From Naasia sp. SYSU D00057 (GTDB taxonomy: Bacteria > Actinomycetota > Actinomycetes > Actinomycetales > Microbacteriaceae): DNA of 64,000 nucleotides. Shown here in pieces: positions 44,937 through 54,873 of this stretch (within the stretch, counting starts at the first letter, position 1; every line of letters starts with the position of its first letter). Under the pieces are notes generated by a model. It was given only the letters and a program-made list of their open reading frames with translations. It had not been told where the DNA came from and did not search any database. The stretch is taken from NCBI RefSeq assembly GCF_017916505.1, contig NZ_JAFMSZ010000003.1, positions 62,001 through 126,000 of the forward strand, written 5' to 3'. Made by a program: the position numbers and the translations under genes.

Positions 44937-44982
44937 CCCCGGTGGTTGAGGAGCGGCGCGTGCAGCGCCGCGTCTCGAAACC
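44937..44982 (-). repeat. Extragenic palindromic repeat, copy 6 (gyrB-gyrA gap)
   Basis: CCGGTGGTTGAGGAGCGGCG ... CGCCGCGTCTCGAAACCC; same family as the copies in the parS region, inverted orientation. Confidence 0.75.
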
Positions 44983-45042
44983 CGATGACGTTCTCTGAGA
45001 CGAGAACCGCGGACGACGCAAACAGAGCAAAGAACGGACACC

Positions 45043-47560
<2,518 letters not shown>

Positions 47561-47568
<8 letters not shown>

Positions 47569-47974
47569 TGTCGCGGAGAAGCTGGCACGGAAGACGTCGC
47601 GCCCGGTGAGCGGGGGAACCAAGCAGGTTCGCTTGAAGCTCGTCTACGTGGACTTCTGGTCGGCGGTCAAGCTGTCGTTCCTGGTGGCGGTCGCCCTCGG
47701 CATCGTCCTGATCGTGGGCACCGCCCTCATCTGGATGGTGCTCGCCCAGACCGGCATCTTCGACCGGCTGAGCGGCCTGTTCGGCGAGATCTCGGGCGAC
47801 ACCAGCTTCAGCCTCACGGCAACGTTCGGGCTTCCGCAGGTGCTCGGCTTCTCGGTCGTCATCGCGCTGCTCAACGTCATCGTCGGCACGGCGCTCGGCG
47901 CGATCTCCGCGGTGCTCTACAACCTGAGCGTCCGGATCAGCGGCGGCCTGCTCGTCGGCTTCACCAACCAGTAG
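47561..47974 (+). CDS. DUF3566 two-helix membrane protein
   Basis: Protein of 137 residues from the ATG at 47561, which overlaps the gyrA end by 8 bp. It has a basic N-terminus, two long hydrophobic segments (about 38-62 and 85-125) and the DUF3566 motif [22 protein letters not shown]. Found after gyrA in most actinobacteria; role unknown. An in-frame ATG at 47513 inside gyrA would add 16 residues. Confidence 0.85.
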
Positions 47975-47976
47975 GG

Positions 47977-48009
47977 GAGCCGGGCCGGCCCGCCCGCGGC
48001 GCCCGGCTC
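47977..48009 (+). terminator. Terminator after the gyrA-DUF3566 pair
   Basis: 9-bp perfect stem GAGCCGGGC / GCCCGGCTC around a 15-base GC-rich loop, 2 bp after the DUF3566 stop. Confidence 0.5.
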
Positions 48010-48011
48010 GA

Positions 48012-48041
48012 TTCGCCGTACCGGCCTGCATGCGGTAATGT
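48012..48041 (+). promoter_or_regulatory. Candidate promoter of tRNA-Ile and tRNA-Ala
   Basis: TTCGCC (48012-48017), 18-bp spacer, TAATGT (48036-48041), ending 16 bp before tRNA-Ile. Confidence 0.35.
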
Positions 48042-48057
48042 CGATCAGGCCGAAAAC

Positions 48058-48131
48058 GGGGCTATAGCTCAGGCGGTTAGAGCGCTTCGCTGATAACGAA
48101 GAGGTCCCAGGTTCAAGTCCTGGTAGCCCCA
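48058..48131 (+). tRNA. tRNA-Ile (GAT)
   Basis: 74-nt cloverleaf: acceptor GGGGCTA / TAGCCCC, D-arm GCTC...GAGC, anticodon stem CTTCG / CGAAG with GAT at 48092-48094, T-arm CCAGG TTCAAGT CCTGG, discriminator A. CCA is not fully encoded. Placement next to gyrA and tRNA-Ala is standard for actinobacteria. Confidence 0.97.
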
Positions 48132-48171
48132 CGCAAGACTTCGGGAACGAACCCGATCCCGACCCCGTCTC

Positions 48172-48244
48172 GGGGACGTAGCTCAATTGGCAGAGCACCT
48201 GCTTTGCAAGCAGGGGGTTAGGGGTTCGATTCCCCTCGTCTCCA
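48172..48244 (+). tRNA. tRNA-Ala (TGC)
   Basis: 73-nt cloverleaf: acceptor GGGGACG / CGTCTCC with the G3-U70 identity pair, anticodon loop TTTGCAA with TGC at 48205-48207, T-arm AGGGG TTCGATT CCCCT, discriminator A. CCA not encoded in full. Its last 20 bases are repeated at 48380-48399. Confidence 0.97.
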
Positions 48245-48248
48245 CGAG

Positions 48249-48280
48249 CGAAGGCGCCGTCCGTCAGGACGGCGCCTTCG
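48249..48280 (+). terminator. Terminator after tRNA-Ala
   Basis: Perfect 14-bp stem CGAAGGCGCCGTCC / GGACGGCGCCTTCG with loop GTCA, 4 bp after the tRNA. Confidence 0.8.
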
Positions 48281-48374
48281 GTCGTTCTGACGGCGTGGGA
48301 TGAGCAAACCCGACGCTGGGTGGGCCCCCGGCGCCGGTTCCGGCGCGCCGCGCAGCGGCGTGACGGCCGTGCCC

Positions 48375-48399
48375 GGGGATCGATTCCCCTCGTCTCCAC
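48375..48399 (+). repeat. Duplicate of the tRNA-Ala 3' end
   Basis: TCGATTCCCCTCGTCTCCAC (48380-48399) is identical to tRNA-Ala 48226-48245, and the preceding GGGGA differs in one base from GGGGT. This is the pattern left by an integrase att site or by a decayed tRNA copy. Confidence 0.8.
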
Positions 48400-48524
48400 A
48401 GTGCTAGTTCGGCCCGCCGCCGCTGCTGCGGCGCGCGTCGTGGGCAGTCCGGCCGGCCCGACGCGGCGGCCCGGCCTCCCGACCCAGCGCATGTCGCGCG
48501 GGCCTCGCGGGTTTCGATGCGCAC

Positions 48525-48570
48525 CTTCCGGTGATTGACGAGCCTGCGAAGCGGGCGTCTCGGAATCCCG
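48525..48570 (-). repeat. Extragenic palindromic repeat, copy 7 (degenerate)
   Basis: CTTCCGGTGATTGACGAGCC ... GGGCGTCTCGGAATCCCG; a decayed member in inverted orientation. Confidence 0.5.
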
Positions 48571-48612
48571 ACATCTCTCGGAACTCAGCTCTTCCGCCGG
48601 GCGCCGGACGGG

Positions 48613-49452
48613 TCAGGTGAGGATGTCCTTCGTCGAGAGGCGGCCGTAGGCGAGAGCGCCGAAGAGGGCCACGTAGCCGAGCTGCAGCAGGGCGTTGCTC
48701 TGGAACGAGTCCCAGACGATCGGCTCGCGCAGGAAGTCGGCGAAGCCGAACCACCAGTGGCTGAACAGCCACGGGTGCAGCCAGTCCAGCTGGGGAAGCG
48801 AGTCGAGGATCTGGGATGCCGCGGCGAGGACGATCGTCGCCGCCATCGCCCCGACCGGAACCGTGGTCAGGGTCGACAGGAACAGCCCGATCGCACTCAG
48901 CCCCAGCAGCGACACGGCGACATAGACGACGAGCAGGGCACAGCGGACCGCGAAGCCGCCGGCATCCACCGTCACCCCGGACAGCAGCGTGACGTCGCGG
49001 ATGGGGAACAGCAGCGCCCCGACGGCGATGCCCGCGAGCAGCACGACGAGCGGTGCCGCGATCGCGAACACCGCCGCGGCCGCGTACTTCACGAGCAGCA
49101 CGCGCACGCGGGTCGTCGGAGCGACCAGCAGGTAGCGGAGGGTGCCGAGGCTCGCCTCCCCGGCGATCGTGTCGCCCGCCACCACTCCGACGGTGAGCGG
49201 CAGGAACAGGGGCACCGACACCGTGAGCGCGGTGAACGACACGAACAGGCCGTTCTCGCTGATCGCCGTGAGGAACGGCGGGCCGCTCTCGGCGTTGGGC
49301 CGGAAGCGCACCGCGACGCCGATGAGGACGGGCACGAGCGCCAGGGCAGCGAGCATCGCCCAGGTGCGGCGCCGGCGGAAGAGGAGCCCCAGCTCCGAGC
49401 CGAGCAGCGCGAGCGGACGGACGCGCGTGCCCGTCGTCTCAGCCTGCGACAT
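48613..49452 (-). CDS. ABC-2 type transporter permease
   Basis: Protein of 279 residues with six predicted helices, including one near the N-terminus (AMLAALALVPVLIGVAV) after a basic RRRRTW. GDTIAGEASLGTLRYLLVAPTTRVRVLLVKY is the ABC-2 family pattern. It should form an exporter with the ATPase encoded upstream. The substrate is unknown; bacitracin-, lantibiotic- or lipid-type exporters share this shape. ATG 49452 overlaps the ATPase gene by 14 bp. Confidence 0.85.
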   Translation of the reverse strand: MSQAETTGTRVRPLALLGSELGLLFRRRRTWAMLAALALVPVLIGVAVRFRPNAESGPPFLTAISENGLFVSFTALTVSVPLFLPLTVGVVAGDTIAGEASLGTLRYLLVAPTTRVRVLLVKYAAAAVFAIAAPLVVLLAGIAVGALLFPIRDVTLLSGVTVDAGGFAVRCALLVVYVAVSLLGLSAIGLFLSTLTTVPVGAMAATIVLAAASQILDSLPQLDWLHPWLFSHWWFGFADFLREPIVWDSFQSNALLQLGYVALFGALAYGRLSTKDILT

Positions 49453-50377
49453 CGAAGCCCTCACCGGTGAGCGCCACGAAGCGCTCCTCGAGCGACTCGC
49501 CCTCGACGCCGATGCCGCGCACGCGGACACCGGCCTTCACGAGGGCCTCCGTCACCGTCTCCGGCGCGACGCTGTCGGGCAGAGGTGCGACGACGTCCGT
49601 CGCCTCGCTGAGCGGCGACAGGCCGATCCGCGCGAGCACCTCCCGGGCCGTCGGAGCGTCCGGTGTGAGCACTCGGATGCGCGCCGAGCCGTGCCGGCGC
49701 AGCTCGTCGAGGGGCCCCTGCGCCACCAGGCGACCGGAGCTCATCACCGCGGCGTGGGTGCAGAGCTGCTCGACCTCGGTCAGCAGGTGGCTGGACACGA
49801 AGATCGTCGTCCCCTCCGCGGCGAGGGAGCGCAGCAGCGTCCGGATCTCACGCGTGCCCTGCGGGTCGAGGCCGTTGGTCGGCTCGTCGAGGATCAGCAG
49901 TTCCCGCGGCCGGAGCAGCGCGTTCGCGATCCCGAGCCGCTGCTTCATGCCGAGCGAGTAGGCCCCGACCTTCTTCTCGGCCGCGTTGCTCAGCCCGACC
50001 CGCTCCAGCGCGGCCTCGACCCGCGCGTGCCGGGTGGAGGGCGACGAGGCTCCGTCGGCGGCGTCGTAGCGGCGCAGATTGGCCCGGCCGGACAGGAACG
50101 GGGCGAACGCGGGACCCTCCACGAGCGCCCCCACGCGGGGGAGCACCGACGACAGCGCGCGCGGCATCGGCTCGCCGAGCATCGCGATATCACCGGCGGT
50201 CGGAGTGGCGAGGCCGAGCAGCATCCGGATCGTCGTCGTCTTGCCCGATCCGTTCGGCCCCAGGAAGCCGAAGAGCGCGCCGCGGGGAACGTGCAGATCG
50301 AGGGCGTCGACCGCGCGGCGCCGTCCGAAGGTCTTCCCGAGTCCGCTGGTGCGGATGGCCGGGTCGGCCGCCGTCAC
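49439..50377 (-). CDS. ABC transporter ATP-binding protein
   Basis: Protein of 312 residues: Walker A GPNGSGKTTT (about 40-49), signature YSLGMKQRLGIA, Walker B LLILDEPTNGLDP and the switch histidine in FVSSHLL. A C-terminal domain of about 80 residues follows, as in DrrA/BcrA-type exporters. The GTG start overlaps the stop of the LolA-like gene (GTGA). It works with the permease downstream. Confidence 0.92.
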   Translation of the reverse strand: MTAADPAIRTSGLGKTFGRRRAVDALDLHVPRGALFGFLGPNGSGKTTTIRMLLGLATPTAGDIAMLGEPMPRALSSVLPRVGALVEGPAFAPFLSGRANLRRYDAADGASSPSTRHARVEAALERVGLSNAAEKKVGAYSLGMKQRLGIANALLRPRELLILDEPTNGLDPQGTREIRTLLRSLAAEGTTIFVSSHLLTEVEQLCTHAAVMSSGRLVAQGPLDELRRHGSARIRVLTPDAPTAREVLARIGLSPLSEATDVVAPLPDSVAPETVTEALVKAGVRVRGIGVEGESLEERFVALTGEGFDVAG

Positions 50378-51402
50378 CGGGCGGCGGCCTGCAGGGTCTC
50401 CACGGGGACCGCCCCCGCGAGAACTCGCCCGTCCGAGGTGAAGAGCACGGAGACGAGTGAGGTCGACAGCACCCGGCCCTCCGGTACTGCCACGGTCAGC
50501 TGCTCGAAGAGCGCCGCCTGCTCCGGATCAGCCGAGGCCAGCACGTCGCCGGGCAGCTCGACGACGCTCGCCCAGCCCTCGCCGGTGACCACCGGCTCCG
50601 GGGGTTCCGGCATGGCGGGGGCCACGCCGGGCGTCGGCTGCTTCTCGTGCACGACCGTGCCCTCGGCGGGGGTGAAGGTGAAGAGGTCGGGGGACGGGGT
50701 GTCGTAGTCGATCTCGCGGAAGCCGACCGACACCGCGTCGTCGGTGCCGTCCGTCGAGTCGACCTCGACCCGCAGCGGGAGGCCGGTGTCGGCATCGACC
50801 GAGAGCTCGATCTCCGCGACGAGGCTCTCCTCGGTGCGCGGGGTCAGGATGAGGTCGTAGACCTCGCGTCCGGCGACCCGGTTGCCCGACTCGACGGAGA
50901 CGGCCGTCGTCGGATCGATCTTCGCGAGCAGAGCCTCGGCCAGGTCCGGGGGAGTGGCCGGCGCGGACCACTCCGCATCCTCCGGCAGCACCGCGTGGAT
51001 CGCCTCGTCGCGCTTGGAGTCGTACGCCCACACCTCGCTGCCGTTGCGGATGAGGTCGCGCTCGGCGAGCCGGTCGAGCAGCTGCACGCGCTGTCCTTCG
51101 GCGCCGTCGGAGAAGACGCGTGCCGAGTGGTCGCCGGTGAGGAACTCCACCACGGCGGACTCGTCGGAGGAGCCGTAGCCCTTCATGTCGGACTCGGGCA
51201 GCTCGGGCAGCCCCAGCTCGGACGTCTGCTCGACGGTTCCCGAGAACGCCACGCCCGCGCTCGACGCGATGAGGTCGAGCACCTCCTCCGGCCTCCGGTC
51301 CGGCACGTCTCCGGCTGCGGACATCGCGGGGAGCGCGACGGCGCCGGCGACCACCACGATCGGTACGGCGGCCGCGGGAAGCCAGCGCGAAAGCTTGTTC
51401 AT
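50374..51402 (-). CDS. LolA-like secreted protein of an ABC transporter operon
   Basis: Protein of 342 residues. A signal-type helix (WLPAAAVPIVVVAGAVALPAMSAA, residues 7-30) is followed by a beta-rich extracellular domain resembling the LolA/DUF2092 or RseB fold (AGREVYDLILTPRTEESLVAEIELSVDADTGLPLRVEV). There is no lipobox. It may bind a lipid or sense the envelope; function is not proven. GTGA overlap with the ATPase gene shows it belongs to that operon. The C-terminal part carries a proline-rich linker (about 240-260). Confidence 0.78.
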   Translation of the reverse strand: MNKLSRWLPAAAVPIVVVAGAVALPAMSAAGDVPDRRPEEVLDLIASSAGVAFSGTVEQTSELGLPELPESDMKGYGSSDESAVVEFLTGDHSARVFSDGAEGQRVQLLDRLAERDLIRNGSEVWAYDSKRDEAIHAVLPEDAEWSAPATPPDLAEALLAKIDPTTAVSVESGNRVAGREVYDLILTPRTEESLVAEIELSVDADTGLPLRVEVDSTDGTDDAVSVGFREIDYDTPSPDLFTFTPAEGTVVHEKQPTPGVAPAMPEPPEPVVTGEGWASVVELPGDVLASADPEQAALFEQLTVAVPEGRVLSTSLVSVLFTSDGRVLAGAVPVETLQAAAR

Positions 51403-51478
51403 CGGGTACCTCGCTCTCGAGGGGATGCTACGCCCGCCGGCTGAGCGTCCGGGCGTTTGCACACCAAGTTCGCGGCGA

Positions 51479-51494
51479 TGTTCCACGGGAAACA
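51479..51494. promoter_or_regulatory. Isolated parS-like sequence (two mismatches)
   Basis: TGTTCCACGGGAAACA differs from parS at positions 5 and 10. It lies in an intergenic gap 20 kb from the parS cluster. Confidence 0.35.
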
Positions 51495-51526
51495 CGAAGG
51501 GCCCCGGCGGATGCCGGGGCCCTTCG
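51495..51526 (-). terminator. Terminator hairpin downstream of the coiled-coil membrane-protein gene
   Basis: Perfect 14-bp stem CGAAGGGCCCCGGC / GCCGGGGCCCTTCG with a 4-base loop, 15 bp past the stop at 51542 on the minus strand. Confidence 0.8.
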
Positions 51527-51541
51527 GAGTGTGCGATCCGC

Positions 51542-52126
51542 TCAGGCGGTGGGCGTCTTCGGGACGTCCGTCGGGTTGGTGCTGCCGGTCGCCTCGGGCT
51601 CGTCGTCGGCGATCCACAGATCGTCGTCCGCCCGGAACGTCTGCCATGCGGCGTAGGCGACACCGGACAGGGCGAGGGCGCCGACGCCGATGAGGGCGTA
51701 GGTGCCGGCACCCGGGCCGGTCTTCACGGGAACCGGCTCCGGCTTGCGGAACGAGGCGGAGAACGCCTTCGCCCGCTCTGCCAGGGCGGCGGTGTCGACG
51801 CGCGACGCCAGGCCCTTCGAGAGCTGCAGCACCGACAGGGCGGAGGCTCCGACGCCGCTCAGCAGCGGCAGCACATCGGTGATGACCTTGCCGCGGGCCT
51901 GGTTCGCGAAGACGACGCTCCTGTCGACGGTGGGCTTGAACCGGGACTCGTACGTGGTCAGCACCCGGGGAACGACATGCTCCTGGCTCAGAAGGTTGGC
52001 CTGGACGCGGGCCTGCCGGGCCACGGCGGAGGCGTGCTCGAGCACCTCCTGCTGCTCCTGCCACAGCTTCTCCGCACTGCTGCGGAGACGAGCCAGTTCC
52101 TTCTTGCGCTTACGGGAGAGCTCCAT
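51542..52126 (-). CDS. Coiled-coil protein with one membrane helix, unknown function
   Basis: Protein of 194 residues. A charged helical N-terminus (MELSRKRKKELARLRSSAEKLWQEQQEVLEHA) suggests a coiled coil; one membrane helix lies at about 140-160 (TYALIGVGALALSGVAYAAWQTF); the C-terminus is acidic (DDDLWIADDEPE). It resembles conserved hypothetical proteins encoded near gyrA and ppiA in Microbacteriaceae; I know no function. Divergent from ppiA; it has its own terminator. Confidence 0.8.
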   Translation of the reverse strand: MELSRKRKKELARLRSSAEKLWQEQQEVLEHASAVARQARVQANLLSQEHVVPRVLTTYESRFKPTVDRSVVFANQARGKVITDVLPLLSGVGASALSVLQLSKGLASRVDTAALAERAKAFSASFRKPEPVPVKTGPGAGTYALIGVGALALSGVAYAAWQTFRADDDLWIADDEPEATGSTNPTDVPKTPTA

Positions 52127-52217
52127 GTCCTGCCTCCAAAATGGGTTCGCTCGCGGGGTTTCTCCATCTTGCCACCCAGAGCGCTGGGAGCGCCCTGGGG
52201 AGTTTTTGCGGGCGGAT

Positions 52218-52223
52218 TAGGCT
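52218..52223 (+). promoter_or_regulatory. -10 box for a leaderless ppiA transcript
   Basis: TAGGCT is followed after 6 nt by the ppiA ATG. Confidence 0.4.
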
Positions 52224-52229
52224 ATAGGC

Positions 52230-52769
52230 ATGATTCAGCACACCGCGGTAGCCACTCTCCACACCACTCAGGGCGACATCCGAGTGAACCTGTTCGGGAA
52301 CCAGGCGCCGAAGACGGTGCGCAACTTCATCGGCCTCGCGACCGGCGAGACCGAGTGGACCGACCCGCGGACCGGCAAGCGCGGCGACGGCCCCCTCTAC
52401 ACGGACGTCGTCTTCCACCGCATCATCCCCGGCTTCATGATTCAGGGCGGCGACCCGACCGGCACCGGCATGGGCGGCCCCGGCTACGAGTTCGACGACG
52501 AGATCTCGCCGGACCTCGACTTCACCGAGCCCTACGTGCTCGCGATGGCGAACGCCGGCAAGCGCGGCGGCCGCGGCACCAACGGCTCCCAGTTCTTCAT
52601 CACCACCGGCGCCACGACGTGGCTGCAGGGCGCCCACACCATCTTCGGCGTCGTCGCCGACGACGAGTCGCGCGCCGTCGTGGACAAGCTCGGCGCCGTC
52701 CGCACGGACGCCCGCGACCGTCCCGTCGAGGAGCAGGTGCTCACGGGCGTCACCGTCAGCGAGCGGTGA
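52230..52769 (+). CDS. ppiA: Peptidyl-prolyl cis-trans isomerase (cyclophilin)
   Basis: Protein of 179 residues, single cyclophilin domain without signal peptide, so cytoplasmic. FHRIIPGFMIQGGDPTGTGMGGPGYEFDDE, MANAGKRGGRGTNGSQFFIT and the W in TTWLQGAHTIFG are the catalytic and cyclosporin-binding regions. It speeds proline isomerisation. Its stop overlaps the rhomboid start (GTGA). Confidence 0.95.
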   Translation: MIQHTAVATLHTTQGDIRVNLFGNQAPKTVRNFIGLATGETEWTDPRTGKRGDGPLYTDVVFHRIIPGFMIQGGDPTGTGMGGPGYEFDDEISPDLDFTEPYVLAMANAGKRGGRGTNGSQFFITTGATTWLQGAHTIFGVVADDESRAVVDKLGAVRTDARDRPVEEQVLTGVTVSER

Positions 52770-53461
52770 GCTTCCTCGGCGGCTCGCGCGGCAGGACCTG
52801 GCGGCGCCTGCGCTCCACGATCGCGCCGTCGGTCACGTACGTGCTCATCACCGTCACGCTGCTGGTCTTCCTCCTGCAGCTGCTCTCGAGCGCGGTGACG
52901 GACGCCCTCCTCTACGCCCCGGTGTACTCCCGACCGGAGACGGGGTTCCCCTTCGAGCCGTGGCGGCTCATCACCGTCGCCTTCGTGCATTCGCCGAGCG
53001 TGATCCTGCACATCGCGTTCAACATGCTCGCACTGTGGATGTTCGGGCAGCAGCTGGAGTCGGCGGTCGGGAAGTGGCGCTTCCTCGCCATCTACCTGCT
53101 GTCGGCTCTCGGCGGCTCCGTGGCGGTGCTGTACCTGAAGTGGAACGATCCGGCGCAGGCGGTCGTCGGCGCCTCCGGTGCCGTCTTCGGCCTGCTCGGC
53201 GCGTTCTTCATCATCGCGCGCAAGCTCGGCGCCAACACGGCGGGCCTCGTGATCCTGATCGCCCTGAATCTCGGCATCGGGCTGTTCTTCCGCACGATCT
53301 CCTGGCAGGCCCATGTCGGCGGACTGCTGGCCGGCGCGCTCGTCGCCTTCGTGCTGGTGCAGACGCGGCGCCGGAACCAGCAGAGGCTACAGACCGGTCT
53401 GCTCATAGGAGTGGGCGCCGGCCTGACCCTGGCGGGGATCGCGCCCGCCATTCTGGGCTAG
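52766..53461 (+). CDS. Rhomboid-family intramembrane serine protease
   Basis: Protein of 231 residues with six membrane helices. The catalytic serine is S137 in GASGAVFG and the histidine H183 in WQAHVGGLLAG; HIAFNMLALWMFG in helix 2 is the conserved H-N region. All active residues are present. It cleaves membrane proteins; substrates are unknown. GTG start overlaps the ppiA stop. Rhomboid beside ppiA is a common actinobacterial pair. Confidence 0.93.
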   Translation: MSFLGGSRGRTWRRLRSTIAPSVTYVLITVTLLVFLLQLLSSAVTDALLYAPVYSRPETGFPFEPWRLITVAFVHSPSVILHIAFNMLALWMFGQQLESAVGKWRFLAIYLLSALGGSVAVLYLKWNDPAQAVVGASGAVFGLLGAFFIIARKLGANTAGLVILIALNLGIGLFFRTISWQAHVGGLLAGALVAFVLVQTRRRNQQRLQTGLLIGVGAGLTLAGIAPAILG

Positions 53462-53464
53462 CAG

Positions 53465-53480
53465 TTATCCACATGTGGAT
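53465..53480. promoter_or_regulatory. DnaA box in a perfect palindrome
   Basis: TTATCCACA (53465-53473) is the classical DnaA box, and ATCCACATGTGGAT (53467-53480) is a perfect palindrome containing it, giving opposed boxes. It lies 4 bp after the rhomboid stop. Confidence 0.5.
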
Positions 53481-53563
53481 TCACACTGTGCAGAACTACA
53501 CCCGTGTAATTGCCGAGTGACCAGCCGATATTCGGCTCCGTGTACCCCTCGTCGGGGGAGAGG

Positions 53564-54451
53564 ATGACCCCCGTGACCGATCTCGGCCTGCTCTTCGATG
53601 TGGACGGCCCCCTCGCGAGCCCGATCACCCGCACCGTGGCGATCCCCGAGATCCTCGCCGATCTCGTCGCGCTGACGCGGGCGGGGGTTCCCATCGCCTT
53701 CATCACCGGACGCTCGGACGCGTTCGTACGCGAGCAGCTGCTCGGCCCCCTGCGCGATGCCGGCCTCGAGGACGTGCTCGCGTCGGGCGAGGCACGCATG
53801 TTCGGAGTGTTCGAGAAGGGCGCGGTCGAGGCCCCCATCACGGCCGCCGGCCTGGGGGAGCTCGCCGTCGACTCGGCTGTGGCGCTGCCGCAGCCGGTCG
53901 TCGACGCCGTCCGCGAGCTCGTCGCGCGGAGGTACTCGGACACCATGTTCTTCGACGACACGAAGCGCGCGATGGTCTCGGTCGAGCAGCGCACCGACGT
54001 GGACTCGGACCGGTATCACGCGGCGCAGGGACCCTTCAACGACGAGGTCTTCGAGCTCGCCGTCGGCGCCGGCATCGGGATCCGCTACGGCGACCGTGAG
54101 GCCCCCGACGCCGCGGGCGAGGTGCCGTTCCGCATCGACCCGACGATCATCAGCACCGACCTCGAGTCGATCCTGCTCGACAAGGACCGCGGTGCCGAGC
54201 GCGCTCTCCGCTACTTCGCCGGGCTCGGCGAGCTGCCGCGGCGCTGGCGGACCATCGGGGACTCCCGCAGCGACTACAAGATGGCCGACTACCTGCACGG
54301 GGCGGGCTTCGAGGTCGCCCACGTCGACGTGCGGCCGAGCGACGGCGTTCTCGACCGGCCCTACCAGGTGATCACGATCGGGGACGCGATCCACGACGAG
54401 GCGGGAGCGCGGTTCCTCGCGCACTGGGTGCACCAACTCGGGGCCAGCTGA
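53564..54451 (+). CDS. HAD-family hydrolase (phosphatase)
   Basis: Protein of 295 residues. It starts with the HAD motif LGLLFDVDGPLASP (DVDG nucleophile and acid), then IAFITGRSD (motif II) and ends with DSRSDYKMADYL and VITIGDAIHDEA (motif IV region). It probably removes phosphate from a sugar or similar small compound; the substrate is unknown. GGGGGAGAGG lies directly before the ATG at 53564; a GTG three codons later is possible. Convergent with crgA. Confidence 0.85.
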   Translation: MTPVTDLGLLFDVDGPLASPITRTVAIPEILADLVALTRAGVPIAFITGRSDAFVREQLLGPLRDAGLEDVLASGEARMFGVFEKGAVEAPITAAGLGELAVDSAVALPQPVVDAVRELVARRYSDTMFFDDTKRAMVSVEQRTDVDSDRYHAAQGPFNDEVFELAVGAGIGIRYGDREAPDAAGEVPFRIDPTIISTDLESILLDKDRGAERALRYFAGLGELPRRWRTIGDSRSDYKMADYLHGAGFEVAHVDVRPSDGVLDRPYQVITIGDAIHDEAGARFLAHWVHQLGAS

Positions 54452-54507
54452 GGCGCTTACTCGGGCCTCAGGCCTGCGTGGTCGCCTAGAAAGGCGGGGT
54501 GGCGTGA

Positions 54508-54550
54508 TGTCGAGACGCCCGCTGCGCGGGCTCTTCGATCACCGGTTGGG
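54508..54550 (+). repeat. Extragenic palindromic repeat, copy 8 (degenerate)
   Basis: TGTCGAGACGCCCGCTGCGCGGG ... TTCGATCACCGG; the last copy in the window, between convergent genes, where its hairpin could also stop transcription. Confidence 0.5.
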
Positions 54551-54555
54551 GGGAA

Positions 54556-54795
54556 TCAGCGCCAGCGGGTGGTCATCAGGAAGCCGATGAAAGCGATGCC
54601 GAACCCGATGAGGATGTTCCAGCTCTGCAGATCCGGGATCGGCAGCGTGCCCTGGCTGACGTAGAACACGATGATCCAGGCGAGGCCGATCAGCATGAAG
54701 CCGAACATCACCGGCTTGAACCAGACGGGGTTCGGTGCCTCAGCGCTGCTGCGCTCGTCGGTGCGCAGCTCGTCTCGGACGCGGGGTCGTGCCAT
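54556..54795 (-). CDS. crgA: Cell division protein CrgA
   Basis: Protein of 79 residues with two membrane helices (about residues 27-47 and 58-75) and a charged N-terminus, ending GFLMTTRWR, the CrgA (UPF0233) pattern. It joins FtsZ-dependent division and peptidoglycan synthesis in actinobacteria. A TAGACT box 7 nt before the ATG suggests a leaderless message. Located beside the pknB cluster as in mycobacteria. Confidence 0.94.
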   Translation of the reverse strand: MARPRVRDELRTDERSSAEAPNPVWFKPVMFGFMLIGLAWIIVFYVSQGTLPIPDLQSWNILIGFGIAFIGFLMTTRWR

Positions 54796-54802
54796 GCGGA
54801 GG

Positions 54803-54808
54803 AGTCTA
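54803..54808 (-). promoter_or_regulatory. -10 box for a leaderless crgA transcript
   Basis: TAGACT on the minus strand, 7 nt before the crgA ATG. Confidence 0.45.
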
Positions 54809-54873
54809 GCAAAGGGGTCCGGTCCCTCCTGTGAGGCTCCGGGGCGCCCCGCAGATGCGAGACTGTACGGGCC

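Larger units (their letters stand above)
48281..48612. other. Gene-free region after the tRNA genes
   Basis: A 332-bp stretch with no convincing gene. It contains the tRNA-Ala 3'-end copy (48375-48399) and a degenerate extragenic repeat (48525-48570). The long frame on the minus strand through here is an antisense-tRNA artefact. Confidence 0.7.

Noticed and set aside
47917-48492. 191-residue minus-strand frame containing GNRTPNPLLAKQ and LPGLEPGTSSLSAK
   Set aside because: It is the well-known false protein made by translating the antisense strand of tRNA genes; it covers both tRNAs here.
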